Of a stretch of 64,000 nucleotides of DNA, positions 9,905 to 19,368 are shown in pieces (position 1 is the first letter of the stretch; each line of letters begins with the position of its first letter). The notes under the pieces are model-generated. The model was not told the origin of the DNA, ran no database searches, and was given only the letters and a program-made list of their open reading frames with translations. Source of the stretch: Duganella sp. Root1480D1. GTDB lineage: Bacteria > Pseudomonadota > Gammaproteobacteria > Burkholderiales > Burkholderiaceae_D. The stretch is from the NCBI RefSeq assembly GCF_001427305.1, contig NZ_LMFZ01000007.1, forward strand, positions 89,546 through 153,545. Direction: 5' to 3'. The position numbers were made by a program, and so were the translations under genes.

Positions 9905-10596
9905 CAGTTTGCCAGCGGCTTGAGGATGGCCTGGCGCGCCTCTTCAATCGCCTGGAAATAGGCATTGCTCAAGCCAGGGAAAGCCGGCGCCTCATCCCAG
10001 TTGCCGTGCGCGCTCTTTTGCCGCAACACCGGCTGGTACCAGTCATAGGAATTGTCCTTGAGGTTGACCATATAGCTGACGCCGCTCACGATACCCTTGG
10101 GGTCGCCTGTTGGAATATAGGAAGAATAAGGGCGGGTGATGCCGACTTCGGTCAACTCCACCACCAGCAGCTTGTCGAGCCGGTATTTCGATCGCAGCGA
10201 TGCGTAATCCCTGGCGGCCGCATTGCGCGCCGTGGCGCTGGCTTTCGGCAACTGGTCGGCCGCAATCGGCTCGTCGATCATGACCGGCACCTGGCCCTTC
10301 AGTTTCAGCGCTTCGGCGATGTCGCCCTTCAGGCTGGCCAGGTCGTCAGCCGGCAAGGTCCGGGTATGGGCCGTCAGCGCGGCATTCGCAACCGAGGCGG
10401 CAACGCGGGTCAGCGGCCAATCGGCGCCGGGGAAACTGGTATCGACCTTCGGCAGCCTGCTCATCGCGACACCGACCCGCAACCCCGGTTCAGCAAAGAC
10501 CCTGAAGCCCTTCGATACCGGGGCTTGGGGCGCGCTGGCGCAGCCGCTCAGGAGTGCTGCGGCAACGGCAGCCAGCAGTCCAAATCGGAAGCTCAT
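9904..10596 (-). CDS. Predicted lipoprotein of unknown function
   Basis: This 230-residue protein has a lipoprotein signal with lipobox LLSGC (lipidation expected at C19), followed by CASAPQAPVSKGF. The mature part has alternating strands and helices but no family I can name. An AGGG ribosome-binding site sits just before the ATG at 10596. It forms a two-gene unit with the exported protein at 9047-9904. An outer-membrane-anchored partner of that protein is the simplest reading. The upstream region holds a direct repeat that might be a regulator site. Confidence 0.78.
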   Translation of the reverse strand: MSFRFGLLAAVAAALLSGCASAPQAPVSKGFRVFAEPGLRVGVAMSRLPKVDTSFPGADWPLTRVAASVANAALTAHTRTLPADDLASLKGDIAEALKLKGQVPVMIDEPIAADQLPKASATARNAAARDYASLRSKYRLDKLLVVELTEVGITRPYSSYIPTGDPKGIVSGVSYMVNLKDNSYDWYQPVLRQKSAHGNWDEAPAFPGLSNAYFQAIEEARQAILKPLAN

Positions 10597-10677
10597 CTCA
10601 GCCCTTTCGTGTAGTTAAAATTTCCGCAACCGGGAGTTGCGACGAAATTTTACCTATCAAACGGGACTTAGCAAATG

Positions 10678-10709
10678 AATATGTTGCCCAATTTCAACAA
10701 ATATGTTGC
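10678..10709. promoter_or_regulatory. Direct repeat/dyad upstream of lipoprotein gene, possible operator
   Basis: AATATGTTGC occurs at 10678-10687 and again at 10700-10709, 22 bp apart, about two helical turns. The second copy overlaps a dyad CAACA-AATA-TGTTG (10695-10708). The site is ~80-110 bp upstream of the lipoprotein start at 10596, in a relatively AT-rich stretch. No regulator gene is adjacent. The rest of the 10597-10889 gap holds a hairpin at 10818-10842 and no gene I can support. Confidence 0.4.
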
Positions 10710-10817
10710 AGTAGTGCAAGAACGGTAATGGTGGGGCGGGACCGGATGGTCATTCGCGCTCTACAGATTGACGAAGGCATTTTCACCACGCAACCATTTG
10801 CCGGCATCTTGCTGCCC

Positions 10818-10842
10818 AGTGCGCAACCAGGTGTTGCGCACT
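10818..10842 (-). terminator. 10-bp perfect hairpin downstream of acyltransferase gene
   Basis: Arms AGTGCGCAAC and GTTGCGCACT are perfect complements around a 5-base loop (CAGGT). It lies ~50 bp past the stop of the minus-strand acyltransferase. There is no T-tract on either side, so it would be a Rho-assisted or RNA-stabilising stem rather than a canonical intrinsic terminator. Confidence 0.45.
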
Positions 10843-10889
10843 GCCGGCACGCGAAACCACGCACAACGTATTGGTGCAGACCGGCTTCG

Positions 10890-12869
10890 CTACGGCGGCG
10901 GTTGCCGGTCGGCGGCCCAGTGCGGCTGGCTGAACGCGGCGGGCACGCCTTCGGCGTCGTAGATGCGGCGCCCCAAGCGCCAGGAATAAGGCATGGTCAG
11001 GTGGCTGGCGTCGGCATAGCGCAAGCTGCCGTCGGCCTCGTGCGCGCGGCAGACGCCGTTGTCGCACAGGTAAGCGTTGGCGTCGAAGTAGGCCACGTTG
11101 CGGTCCTGGCGCGCCAGTTGGCGCAGGTAGTCGTTGGCCGCCGCGATTTCGGGCTTGATCTCGACCCCGGACGGCTGGCAATCCAGCGCCGGATAAGTCA
11201 GCGCCTTCGCCTGGCAACCGCGCCGCACGCCCGGCACCTCCGGCACCTTGCCAAGCAGGACCACTTTCTTGTCCTGGCGCGTCAACTGGCTTACGGTCGC
11301 GCTCAATTGTTCGAAGAACTGCGGCGAACGGGCCTGGTATTGCGACCAGGAGGCGCCGAGGATGATCATGTCGTACTGCGCCAGCACGCCTTGCACCAGC
11401 TTGAGGGAATTGCGGCAATCCTGCAGGCGGCGCGCTTCGACAAAGGGTGCCGGGTCGCCCAGCACCGGCGGGCAGGAACCGATTTCCAGGTTGCGGAAGC
11501 GCAGCGCCGAATGCCTGGTGAATTCGCCCAGCATGCCGACGTAATGGGCCGCGTTCGAATCGCCCCACAGCAGCACCCGGATCTGGCCAGGGCCGCTGCC
11601 GACCACGCACTGCGCATCCACCAGGTCCGATTCGCTCAGGCGCTGGCGATGGCAGACATAGGGCTGGCCGGCGGCGGGCTGGTTGGCGTCGCCCAGCCGG
11701 ACCAGTTCCTTGCGATACGGGGTGTCAAGCAGGCCCGGCCAGATCTTTCCGCCATATACCAGGGCCAGTGCCGCCATGCCGGCCAAGCCGCCCGGCAGGA
11801 CGAACTGGCGCCAGGCCAGCGGCAACAGCGGCGCGCGGGAGTGGCGCGCCGGCACTTCGACCAGGCGGTAGCTGAGCGCAGCCAGCGCGAAGGTCAGCGC
11901 CGCCAGCAGCAGTGCCACCTTCAGATCGGGCGCGCCGTAACCATACTGCCACAGGGCGATCAGCGGCCAGTGCCACAGGTAGGCCGAGTACGACACCTTG
12001 CCGATGGCCACCGGCACGCGGTGCGCCAGCAAGCCGATGCCGGCATAGCGGCTGCGCCCGGCCTGGATCAGCAAGGCCGTTCCCAGCGTGGGCGGCAAGG
12101 CCAGCAGGCCGGGGAAGCGATCCAGCTTCGACAGGCCAAATAGCGACCACAGGATCAGCGCCGCGCCCAGCAGGGCCGCCGCGCCAGCCACGCGCGGCCG
12201 CCAAGCTGCCTGGCCGTCGCGCGCCGGCCAGGCCAGCATGGCGCCGGCCAGCATTTCGCCGCCGCGCGTGGGCAGCATGAAATAGGCCAGGTCTTTTTGC
12301 GCCCCCACCAGCCATTCGGCGCCGAGGAACGATGCCGCCGCCAGGCCGCCGGCCACCAGCAGGTAGGCCAGCCGGCTGCGCGGCCGCCAGCACATCAGCA
12401 GCAAGGGCCACAGCATATAGAACTGTTCTTCCACGCCGAGCGACCACAGGTGCAGCAAGGGATAGTTCTCGTTGCCGCCGGCGAAGTAGCCGCTGTCCTT
12501 GAAGAAGCAGAAATAGAAATTGGCCAGCGAAGCCAGCGACCACACTGCCGACTTGGCCGTGGTGCGCACGTCTTCCGGCAGCATCAGCAGCGCCGACAGC
12601 GCCAGCGTGACGCCCAGCACCAGCAGCATGGCCGGTGCAATGCGCTTGATGCGGCGGCGGTAGAATTCGGCCAGGGAGAAGGTGCCGGCGCCCAGCTCCT
12701 GCAGGATGTAGCGCGTGATCAGGTAGCCGGAAATGACGAAGAAGATGTCGACGCCGACAAAGCCGCCGGGCAGCCACTCCGCCCGCATGTGGAAGATGAT
12801 GACGGCCAACACCGCAACGGCGCGCAGGCCATCGATATCCGGTCGATAGTCCTGTGCCGCCGGGCGCAT
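10890..12869 (-). CDS. OafA/YrhL-type membrane acyltransferase with SGNH domain
   Basis: This 659-residue protein is an acyltransferase-3 fused to an SGNH hydrolase-like domain, a class that O-acetylates cell-surface polysaccharides such as O-antigen or peptidoglycan. The N-terminal half starts YRPDIDGLRAVAVLAVIIFH and contains FFVISGYLITRYIL, with about ten hydrophobic helices to ~residue 370. The C-terminal periplasmic domain has the nucleophile block LLWGDSNAAHYVGML and the catalytic D-x-x-H block (DASHLTMPYSWRLG). It starts three bases after the corA stop. No glycosyltransferase cluster is nearby, so the acceptor is unknown. Confidence 0.92.
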   Translation of the reverse strand: MRPAAQDYRPDIDGLRAVAVLAVIIFHMRAEWLPGGFVGVDIFFVISGYLITRYILQELGAGTFSLAEFYRRRIKRIAPAMLLVLGVTLALSALLMLPEDVRTTAKSAVWSLASLANFYFCFFKDSGYFAGGNENYPLLHLWSLGVEEQFYMLWPLLLMCWRPRSRLAYLLVAGGLAAASFLGAEWLVGAQKDLAYFMLPTRGGEMLAGAMLAWPARDGQAAWRPRVAGAAALLGAALILWSLFGLSKLDRFPGLLALPPTLGTALLIQAGRSRYAGIGLLAHRVPVAIGKVSYSAYLWHWPLIALWQYGYGAPDLKVALLLAALTFALAALSYRLVEVPARHSRAPLLPLAWRQFVLPGGLAGMAALALVYGGKIWPGLLDTPYRKELVRLGDANQPAAGQPYVCHRQRLSESDLVDAQCVVGSGPGQIRVLLWGDSNAAHYVGMLGEFTRHSALRFRNLEIGSCPPVLGDPAPFVEARRLQDCRNSLKLVQGVLAQYDMIILGASWSQYQARSPQFFEQLSATVSQLTRQDKKVVLLGKVPEVPGVRRGCQAKALTYPALDCQPSGVEIKPEIAAANDYLRQLARQDRNVAYFDANAYLCDNGVCRAHEADGSLRYADASHLTMPYSWRLGRRIYDAEGVPAAFSQPHWAADRQPPP

Positions 12870-12872
12870 CGC

Positions 12873-13838
12873 CTACCTGAGCCAGCCGCGGCGGCGGAAG
12901 TACAGCAGCGGCGCGGCGGCGCTGACGATCATCAGGCCCCAGGCCCAGCCATAGCCAATCTGCCACTTCAGTTCCGGCATGAAGTCGAAGTTCATGCCGT
13001 ACACCGAGGCGATCAGGGTCGGCGGCAGGAAGGCCACCGACGCCACCGAGAAGATCTTGATGATCTTATTCTGGTTAATGTTGATGAAGCCGACGGTGGC
13101 ATCCATCAGGAAGTTGATCTTATCGAACAGGAAGGAGGTGTGGCCGTCCAGCGATTCGATGTCGCGCAGGATCTGGCGCGCTTCCTCGAACTGGTCGGAA
13201 TTCAGCAGGCGGCCGCGCATCAGGAACGACACCGCGCGGCGTGTATCCATCATGTTGCGGCGGATACGGCCGTTCAAGTCTTCCTCGTGGGCGATGGCGC
13301 TCAGGGCGTCGGCTGCGTCCTTGTCGGTGAATTCCTCCTGCAGCACGCGGCCCGAGACTTCTTCCAGGTTCTGGTAGATGCCCTCCAGCGCGTCCGCCGA
13401 GTATTCGGCGTCGGTAGCGTACAGGTCCAGCAGCACGTCCATGTAGTCGGCGATCGAGCCCGGGCGCGAACGGGCGCGCATGCGCACCAGGCGGAACACC
13501 GGCAGGTCGTCGGTGTGCACCGAGAACAGCATTTTCTTGGCCAGGATGAACGCCACCGTCACCACGCGCGACGGGCCTTCATCTTCTTCCAGCAGGAAGT
13601 CGGTACGCAGGTGGAGGTCGCCGTTTTCCGCTTCGTAGTAACGGGCGGAAGCTTCGATGTCCTTGACTTCGTCTTCGCCGGGCAGGATCACGCCGTAGAT
13701 GGACTTGACCCAGGCGCGTTCGGCTTCTGTGGGATCGGTCAGGTCGACCCAGACCGGCGCCACTTGTTCAAGGTCTTCGCGCGTCTCAATAGGCACCTGG
13801 TTGAGCCGGCCATTTTGTAAAACGAAAACATTGATCAT
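12873..13838 (-). CDS. corA: CorA-family magnesium/divalent cation channel
   Basis: This 321-residue protein has the long N-terminal cytoplasmic funnel domain and two C-terminal transmembrane helices of CorA. The selectivity motif appears as YGMNFDFMPEL after TM1, and the basic C-terminus (YFRRRGWLR) follows TM2. CorA pentamers import Mg2+ and sometimes Co2+ or Ni2+. I start at the ATG at 13838; an in-frame TTG at 13844 would add two residues. No Mg-sensing leader is evident in the short upstream gap. It is followed at three bases by the acyltransferase gene. Confidence 0.94.
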   Translation of the reverse strand: MINVFVLQNGRLNQVPIETREDLEQVAPVWVDLTDPTEAERAWVKSIYGVILPGEDEVKDIEASARYYEAENGDLHLRTDFLLEEDEGPSRVVTVAFILAKKMLFSVHTDDLPVFRLVRMRARSRPGSIADYMDVLLDLYATDAEYSADALEGIYQNLEEVSGRVLQEEFTDKDAADALSAIAHEEDLNGRIRRNMMDTRRAVSFLMRGRLLNSDQFEEARQILRDIESLDGHTSFLFDKINFLMDATVGFININQNKIIKIFSVASVAFLPPTLIASVYGMNFDFMPELKWQIGYGWAWGLMIVSAAAPLLYFRRRGWLR

Positions 13839-13942
13839 AGGCAATCTCAGCCGGACAGGAGGTGTAGAGCGCGGGTTCTAAAAAACTTCGCAAGTGTACC
13901 CGCAAAGGGGTAGCCGTTGCCACCCCCGGCGCTGCATATTTT

Positions 13943-14320
13943 TTAGCGTGTCGCGCGCTCGATGGCACGCTCTGTGGCACTTGGCATCGCCGCTGGCGGC
14001 GGCTTGGGCGGCTCTTTCGGCGCCTCGATCCCGCGCGTGTCGTGGATCTCGATGACTTTGCCCTTTTCACCACAGTCGGTATTGGAAATCACCGTCTGGC
14101 CATTGATGACGCACTTGCGCATCGGCGCCGCCGGCGGCGTCACCGTTGCCACCACGGGCGCCGCCGCTTCGGCAGCCTTGGCGCCGACCTTGTTCAAGCC
14201 TTCGGCAAACAGGTTTCGGTCCTGCCGCATGGAGATCAGCGCAAATACCGCCACTGCGCCCAGGGCGCCCATGATGACCGCCACGGTGACCAGGCTGATG
14301 CCCGATTGATATTTTTTCAA
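13943..14320 (-). CDS. Small membrane-anchored protein, DUF4124-like tail
   Basis: This 125-residue protein has one N-terminal membrane helix ([19 protein letters not shown]) and an exported remainder with a [14 protein letters not shown] block, which resembles the two-cysteine DUF4124 pattern, then a Pro-rich C-terminus. It starts at a TTG at 14320 whose bases overlap the mtgA TGA stop, so it is translationally coupled to mtgA and is the last gene of the mpl-mtgA cluster. Function unknown; envelope localisation is the main inference. Confidence 0.72.
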   Translation of the reverse strand: MKKYQSGISLVTVAVIMGALGAVAVFALISMRQDRNLFAEGLNKVGAKAAEAAAPVVATVTPPAAPMRKCVINGQTVISNTDCGEKGKVIEIHDTRGIEAPKEPPKPPPAAMPSATERAIERATR

Positions 14321-15009
14321 GGAAGCTCCGCCGAATTCATTCTTTGCATGATGATGCTGGTACGCCGCGCCAGGTAAGCCGATTCGCGGTGCGCATCAAA
14401 GTATTTGGGGCGCGGCAGCATCACTGCCAGCCGCGCCGCCTGTTCAGGCCCCAGCCGGGACGCCGGGATCCGGTAATAATGGCGCGCCGCTGCTTCCGCG
14501 CCGTAAATGCCGCGGCCGAACTCCGCCACATTCAGGTAGATCTCGAAGATGCGGCGCTTATCCATCAGCAGCTCCAGCATGTAAGTGATGATCAGCTCCT
14601 GCCCCTTGCGCAGGTAGCTGCGCGAGCCGGACAGGAACAGGTTCTTGGCCAGCTGCTGGGTGATCGTCGAGCCGCCATGGATCTTGGCGCCCTTTTTATT
14701 TTCCTGGTTATGCTCGTAGGCTTTCTGCATCGCCTCCCAATCCACGCCTTCATGTTCGGCGAAGTTGGCGTCTTCCGAAGCGATCACGGCGCGTTTCAGG
14801 TTCGGCGAAATGGCCGGGTAGCTGACCCAGGCCTGCTGTACGCGCGCTTTCGGGTCCTTCTCCTGCATCGCCGCCTGCTGCTCGCGCATGAAGGCCGTCA
14901 TGCTCGGGTTATGGTCGACCCACCACCAGATCTGCACGAAGAAATACAACTGCACCGCGAGGAAAATCGCGATCGGGACGATGATGAACCATTTCAGCTT
15001 CTTGATCAT
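14317..15009 (-). CDS. mtgA: Monofunctional peptidoglycan glycosyltransferase
   Basis: MtgA polymerises lipid II into glycan strands. The 230-residue protein has an N-terminal membrane anchor (~8-30) and a GT51 domain with the catalytic Glu E79 in [30 protein letters not shown], and the second Glu region [11 protein letters not shown]. There is no transpeptidase domain, which separates it from class A PBPs. Its ATG overlaps the aroE TGA (ATGA). Pairing of aroE with mtgA is common in betaproteobacteria. Confidence 0.96.
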   Translation of the reverse strand: MIKKLKWFIIVPIAIFLAVQLYFFVQIWWWVDHNPSMTAFMREQQAAMQEKDPKARVQQAWVSYPAISPNLKRAVIASEDANFAEHEGVDWEAMQKAYEHNQENKKGAKIHGGSTITQQLAKNLFLSGSRSYLRKGQELIITYMLELLMDKRRIFEIYLNVAEFGRGIYGAEAAARHYYRIPASRLGPEQAARLAVMLPRPKYFDAHRESAYLARRTSIIMQRMNSAELP

Positions 15010-15827
15010 AACTTGGCGCGCAACTGCTGCAGCACTTCGGCAGTTTGCGGGCGCACGCCGCGCCAGAGCTGGAAGGCTTCGGCGGCTTGCTCGACCAGCA
15101 TGCCCAGGCCGTCGCGCGTGACGGCGCCGTGGCGGGCGGCGAATTCCATGAAGACGGTCGGCTTGGCGCCGTACATCATGTCCAGCGCCAGGGCGCCGTG
15201 CGCGAAGACGGTGGCCGGCACCGGCGGCAGGTCGGCGCTCAGGCTGGCGGACGTGGCATTGATGATGATGTCGAAAGCGCCCAGCACGTCGGCAAAGCCG
15301 CAGGGCGACAGCACGCCCGGCCCGGCCAGCGCGCCGAACTGATCGACCAGAGCTTCCGCGGTGGCGACGGTGCGGTTGGCAATCACCAGCGACGCCGGAC
15401 GGTGTTCCAGGATGGGCAGCACCACGCCGCGCGCGGCGCCGCCGGCACCCAGCAGCAGCACGCGCTTGCCGGTAATCGGCACGCCGGCATTGAGCACGAT
15501 ATCGGCCACCAGGCCGGCGCCATCGGTATTGTCGCCCGTGATGCCGCCGTCGGCGTCGAACACCAGGGTGTTCACGGCGCCTGCGGCCTGGGCGCGCACG
15601 GTCAGGGAGCTAGCCAGCTTGTGCGCTTCCAGTTTGAACGGCACGGTGACGTTGGCCCCCTTGCCGCCACCCGCAATAAAGGCTTGCACCGCGGCGCCGA
15701 AGCCATCCAGCGGGGCCAGCCATTTTTCGTAACTCAGTTGCTGGCCAGTCTGCGCCGCATAAGCCGCGTGGATTTCAGGCGACTTGCTGTGGGCAATCGG
15801 GTTGCCGAAGACGCAGTACTTGTCCAT
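15006..15827 (-). CDS. aroE: Shikimate dehydrogenase
   Basis: AroE reduces 3-dehydroshikimate to shikimate with NADPH. This 273-residue protein has the shikimate-binding start [14 protein letters not shown], catalytic K65 ([12 protein letters not shown]) and D102 ([10 protein letters not shown]), and the nucleotide loop [13 protein letters not shown]. The start is the ATG at 15827 (MDKYCVFG), which overlaps the stop of the TonB-type gene by one base. Another shikimate-pathway enzyme, aroQ, lies 7 kb away on the other strand. Confidence 0.97.
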   Translation of the reverse strand: MDKYCVFGNPIAHSKSPEIHAAYAAQTGQQLSYEKWLAPLDGFGAAVQAFIAGGGKGANVTVPFKLEAHKLASSLTVRAQAAGAVNTLVFDADGGITGDNTDGAGLVADIVLNAGVPITGKRVLLLGAGGAARGVVLPILEHRPASLVIANRTVATAEALVDQFGALAGPGVLSPCGFADVLGAFDIIINATSASLSADLPPVPATVFAHGALALDMMYGAKPTVFMEFAARHGAVTRDGLGMLVEQAAEAFQLWRGVRPQTAEVLQQLRAKL

Positions 15828-16708
15828 TACTGGTTGCTTCCGTAGGAAACCTCGACCTTTTCTTCGCGCGTGAACACGAACTTCTGCACGATCACCCACA
15901 GGTCGTCGCGATCCTTGGAGCGCATATTCGGCGGGAATTTGCCGAACGGTGCGGAGCGGCGCACGATGCTGATGGCCGCTTTATCGAGATCCGGGTTGCC
16001 GGAACTGCGTTCAACCACGGTGCCGCCTTCCTTTTCATAGACGCTGCCGTCCTGGAAGATAGGAATGCTCAGCACTACCACGCCATACAGCTTGCGCCCA
16101 TCCTTCTGCGGGAAATTCAGCGTGCCGATATCTTCCACGCGGCGGCGGAAGGCGTTGTAATACATGGCATAGCCCACGCCCTGCGTGCTCGGCGACAGGA
16201 AAGTCTTTTTCGGACGCTTGTTCTGGTCTTCGATGGTTTGCGTGATTTCCGCTTCCATGCGGGCGATGGCCTTGCTGCTTTCAATCAGCTCGGCGCCGGT
16301 GCGGCTCGGATCGGTCTGGTTCTTTTCCGCCACCGGTGCCGCGCTCAAAGGACTCTTCCTGACCTGGGTCAGCAGGTTTTTCTGGCGTTCTTCCAGCTCC
16401 TGCATATAACGCTGGGAAGCCTTGATGCTTTCGCCGGTTTCCATGCGGCGCATGTCGGGCAGCGGCGACTTGGCACGGCCGGCATCGGCATTGCCGCCGC
16501 CATCCAGGTCGGCCTGCGCCAGCGCATCGGCCTTCAGCGGCTTCGATGCATGCTTGGCATTGACCAGGATGACTTCAAGGCCGGGGTCGGTTGGCTCGAC
16601 CTTGAAATCTTTGGGGGCGACGAAATGCACCGTCAGCGCCACGGCGTGGAACACCACCGATACTGCGGTGGCGATGACAAGGAACTGGTTTTCTTTGAAA
16701 GACTTCAC
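15827..16708 (-). CDS. TonB C-terminal-domain protein
   Basis: This 293-residue protein has an N-terminal membrane helix (~9-30), a charged and coiled periplasmic middle (~95-170, ELEERQKNLLTQVRK), and a TonB-type C-terminal domain with VVVLSIPIFQDGSVYEKEGG and SGNPDLDKAAISIVRRSAPFG. Such proteins transduce proton-motive force to outer-membrane receptors or act as TolA-like envelope linkers. No ExbB/ExbD or TonB-dependent receptor is nearby. It is part of the mpl-mtgA cluster, 45 bp after the RNase gene. Confidence 0.86.
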   Translation of the reverse strand: MKSFKENQFLVIATAVSVVFHAVALTVHFVAPKDFKVEPTDPGLEVILVNAKHASKPLKADALAQADLDGGGNADAGRAKSPLPDMRRMETGESIKASQRYMQELEERQKNLLTQVRKSPLSAAPVAEKNQTDPSRTGAELIESSKAIARMEAEITQTIEDQNKRPKKTFLSPSTQGVGYAMYYNAFRRRVEDIGTLNFPQKDGRKLYGVVVLSIPIFQDGSVYEKEGGTVVERSSGNPDLDKAAISIVRRSAPFGKFPPNMRSKDRDDLWVIVQKFVFTREEKVEVSYGSNQ

Positions 16709-16753
16709 GCGCTGGAATCAGAAATGATGCTTTTGAGAATCTTGAATTCTACT

Positions 16754-18787
16754 TCACTGTGGGCCTGGTTCGGTAACAACCGTCTCGCTGGCGAGCGAAG
16801 CTTCCTCCGCATCGACCTCGGTCGGCTGCGCCGGGTCGGCCGGCGCCTCTTCCTCGTCCAGTTCCGCTTCGGGCTCGGCAGGCAAGGTAATCGAGCCTTC
16901 CTGCAGGCGCGTCTCGATGGCAAGGTCGACTTCGTCCCAGCGCAGCAGGTCCAGCTTCACGTGTGACCCGCGTGCAACAGACGGCATGCCCGGCATGCGC
17001 ACGATCAGCGGAATATCGGCCAGGCGCAGCACTTCATCCTTCAACACCACCGCCTCGACTTCCTTCGCATTTTCCTGGCCCAGCCAGCGCAGGCACCAGT
17101 AACGCTCCATATTCGACTGGAAGTCGGCATACGCCGCGTAGGCCGCATCGAAGGCCGACACGATGGCAAACAGGTTGGCATCCTTGTGCTTGAACGGCGC
17201 CACCATCGGCGCGGTCACGCCATGCGAGGCGCAAGCCAGGATCTGCCACTGGTTGACCAGGTCGGTATACCGGCGCAGCGGCGAGGTCGACCAGGCGTAC
17301 TGGTCGACGCCCAGGCCCTGGTGCGGCGCGGCCTGGGTCATCATGCGTACCTGCATCTTGGCGGCCCAGCCGCCGACGCCCTGCCCCTGGGTACGGTAAA
17401 TGCCCGGCACGCCGTGGTCATGCATCAGCTTGCCCCAGGTGCTGTTGGCGAAGATCATCAGCTCGGCCACGATCTTGTCCAGCGGCGCGCCGCGCTTGCG
17501 GCGGGCGATGGTGACCACGTCGTCTTCCACGTAGAAGTTGAAGTCGACGCGGTTGTTCTGTTCCGGCTTCAGGCCAAAGGCCTCGCGCTTGACCATGCGG
17601 CCCGCTTCCAGGTGCTGGGCCCAGCCCCACAGCAGGGTCAGTTCGGCCTTGCGCGGGTAGTCGCCCGCGCCGCTGGCCAGGGTTTCCTCGTTGACCAGTT
17701 CGTCCAGCGTGTTGTGGCGCAGGTTGTTGGCAATCGGGACCAGCTCGGCCCTGGTTTCGGTCGAAATCACCGACCAGTCGGCCGGATCGAGCACGGCGTA
17801 CAGCGACAGCGCCGGGCAGGTCTTGCCTTCGGCCAGGGTGAAGGCGTCGACGATGCTGTCCGGCAGCATGGTGATCTTATCGCCCGGCATATAGACCGTG
17901 GACATGCGGCCGCGCGCGATCTTGTCGATGGCGTCGTCCGGCTTGATGCCCAGGCCAGGGGCGGCGATGTGGATGCCGACCCGCACCTTGCCATCCGCCT
18001 GGTGCACCACGGAGAAGGCGTCGTCGATCTCGGTGGTGGTCACGTCGTCAATCGAGAATGCTTCGACTGCCGCAGTGGGCAAGCCGGCCGGCGCGGCAGG
18101 CACCGGCAGTTCCGGGAAACCGTGGCCTTTGGGGAAGTTCTCGAACAGGAACCTGGCCATGTGCAGGTCTTTCGGCGACTTGATGCCGCCGGCCGACAGC
18201 ATCAGGCGCGCCGGCGTGGTGTGCGCCTCGTTGGCGGCTTGCTCCAGCGCCTTGTATTCAATCGTGTTCTTGTCCGGCTTGAACAGCAGCTGGCTTACGA
18301 TGTTCTGCATCGATGCCGGCAGGGTGCCCGCCTTCAGTTCCTCGGCATACTGGCCCTGGATGATGGCTTGCTGCTTCTTCTTTTCGATGCCGGCCAAGGC
18401 GGCCTTCAGGGTCTGCTCCGGCGCTTTCTTGTAGCGGCCGCGGCCCTTCTTGTGGAAGTAGATCGGGGCGGCGTGCAGGCTCAGGATCAGGCCGGCTGCT
18501 TCGGCCGGCTGCGGGGCGTGGCCGAAATACTCGGCGCCCAGCTCGGCAAAACCGAATTCCTCTTCGCCCGCCACTTCCCACAGGAAGTCCAGGTCGACGT
18601 CGGCGGCGATGGCCTTGGCCTGCTCCATCAGTTCGGCCGGCGACGGCTTGTCGAACTGCAGCATCACATCCTTGGTCTTGACCTTGTTGCGCTTGCCGCT
18701 TGCCATTTCGACCTGGTAGGCCTCGCCTGCTCGCGACAGCACGCTGCCTACTTTGAAATCGCCGGATTCTTCAAAAAATACATTCAT
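16754..18787 (-). CDS. RNB-domain 3'-5' exoribonuclease (RNase II/R-like)
   Basis: This 677-residue protein contains an RNB catalytic domain from about residue 245 to 560, with the acidic metal-binding block FSIDDVTTTEIDDAFSV followed by VGIHIAAPGLGIKP and later SPLRRYTDLVNQWQI. The N-terminal ~240 residues are atypical rather than standard cold-shock domains, and the C-terminus is a short S1-less, Glu-rich tail. It should degrade RNA processively from the 3' end. It overlaps ubiC by ATGA. The divergent N-terminus argues against simply calling it rnr or rnb. Confidence 0.9.
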   Translation of the reverse strand: MNVFFEESGDFKVGSVLSRAGEAYQVEMASGKRNKVKTKDVMLQFDKPSPAELMEQAKAIAADVDLDFLWEVAGEEEFGFAELGAEYFGHAPQPAEAAGLILSLHAAPIYFHKKGRGRYKKAPEQTLKAALAGIEKKKQQAIIQGQYAEELKAGTLPASMQNIVSQLLFKPDKNTIEYKALEQAANEAHTTPARLMLSAGGIKSPKDLHMARFLFENFPKGHGFPELPVPAAPAGLPTAAVEAFSIDDVTTTEIDDAFSVVHQADGKVRVGIHIAAPGLGIKPDDAIDKIARGRMSTVYMPGDKITMLPDSIVDAFTLAEGKTCPALSLYAVLDPADWSVISTETRAELVPIANNLRHNTLDELVNEETLASGAGDYPRKAELTLLWGWAQHLEAGRMVKREAFGLKPEQNNRVDFNFYVEDDVVTIARRKRGAPLDKIVAELMIFANSTWGKLMHDHGVPGIYRTQGQGVGGWAAKMQVRMMTQAAPHQGLGVDQYAWSTSPLRRYTDLVNQWQILACASHGVTAPMVAPFKHKDANLFAIVSAFDAAYAAYADFQSNMERYWCLRWLGQENAKEVEAVVLKDEVLRLADIPLIVRMPGMPSVARGSHVKLDLLRWDEVDLAIETRLQEGSITLPAEPEAELDEEEAPADPAQPTEVDAEEASLASETVVTEPGPQ

Positions 18788-19368
18788 TTCACATTGTTCC
18801 GTTCAAGCTGGAGCACCGGCGGCAGGAAAACCTCGGTCACCAGCAAAGTTCCTTCATGGCGCTGGTACAGGCAGCGCCGTGCATACAGTAAAGCGTCATC
18901 CGGCACCGCGGCACCATGCACCGCCAGGGCGCCGCGGGCGCGCCGGGCCAGCGGATGAGTCGCGCGCAAGCGCGCAAATTCCAGTTCGCCGCGCCGCACT
19001 TGCGGGTCGCCAAACAGCGTACTGCCGAGCGAGCGTTCGCCCAGGGCGCTGAACAGCGGCCAATCCGAGGCGTCGGCCGACATCGGCACCACGGTGTGGG
19101 CGAAGACGACAGGCGTATTATCACACCGCAGCAAAACCTCCCGCTCCCAGACGCGGCCGGGGCGATGGTAGCCGATGATATTGGCTTCGTCGGCGAGGCA
19201 GGTTGCCGTGTCCTGGTGCAGCAATTGCACGCGGAAGACGCTGCTGTGCGCTTTCAGCTTATTGGTCAGCGAACCGCCGCCCGTCAGCCAGTGGCGGTAA
19301 GGGTGCGGGGCGTTTGTCGCGAGCACGTGAGCGTGCCAGTTGGCCTGGCGCAGCGATTGACCTTTCAT
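18784..19368 (-). CDS. ubiC: Chorismate--pyruvate lyase
   Basis: UbiC removes pyruvate from chorismate to give 4-hydroxybenzoate, the first committed ubiquinone precursor. The 194-residue protein shows the family blocks HWLTGGGSLTNKLKAHS, WEREVLLRCDNTPVVFAHTV, RSLGSTLFGDP and LLVTEVFLP. I place the start at the ATG at 19368 (MKGQSLRQANW), which overlaps the yqiA stop as ATGA; an upstream start would run into yqiA. It is coupled to the RNase gene downstream by another ATGA. Confidence 0.92.
   Translation of the reverse strand: MKGQSLRQANWHAHVLATNAPHPYRHWLTGGGSLTNKLKAHSSVFRVQLLHQDTATCLADEANIIGYHRPGRVWEREVLLRCDNTPVVFAHTVVPMSADASDWPLFSALGERSLGSTLFGDPQVRRGELEFARLRATHPLARRARGALAVHGAAVPDDALLYARRCLYQRHEGTLLVTEVFLPPVLQLERNNVK

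Noticed and set aside
10790..10890. Possible attachment site or IS end next to the acyltransferase gene
   Set aside because: Only a simple hairpin and a repeated GCCGGCA are present; no transposase, target duplication or tRNA.
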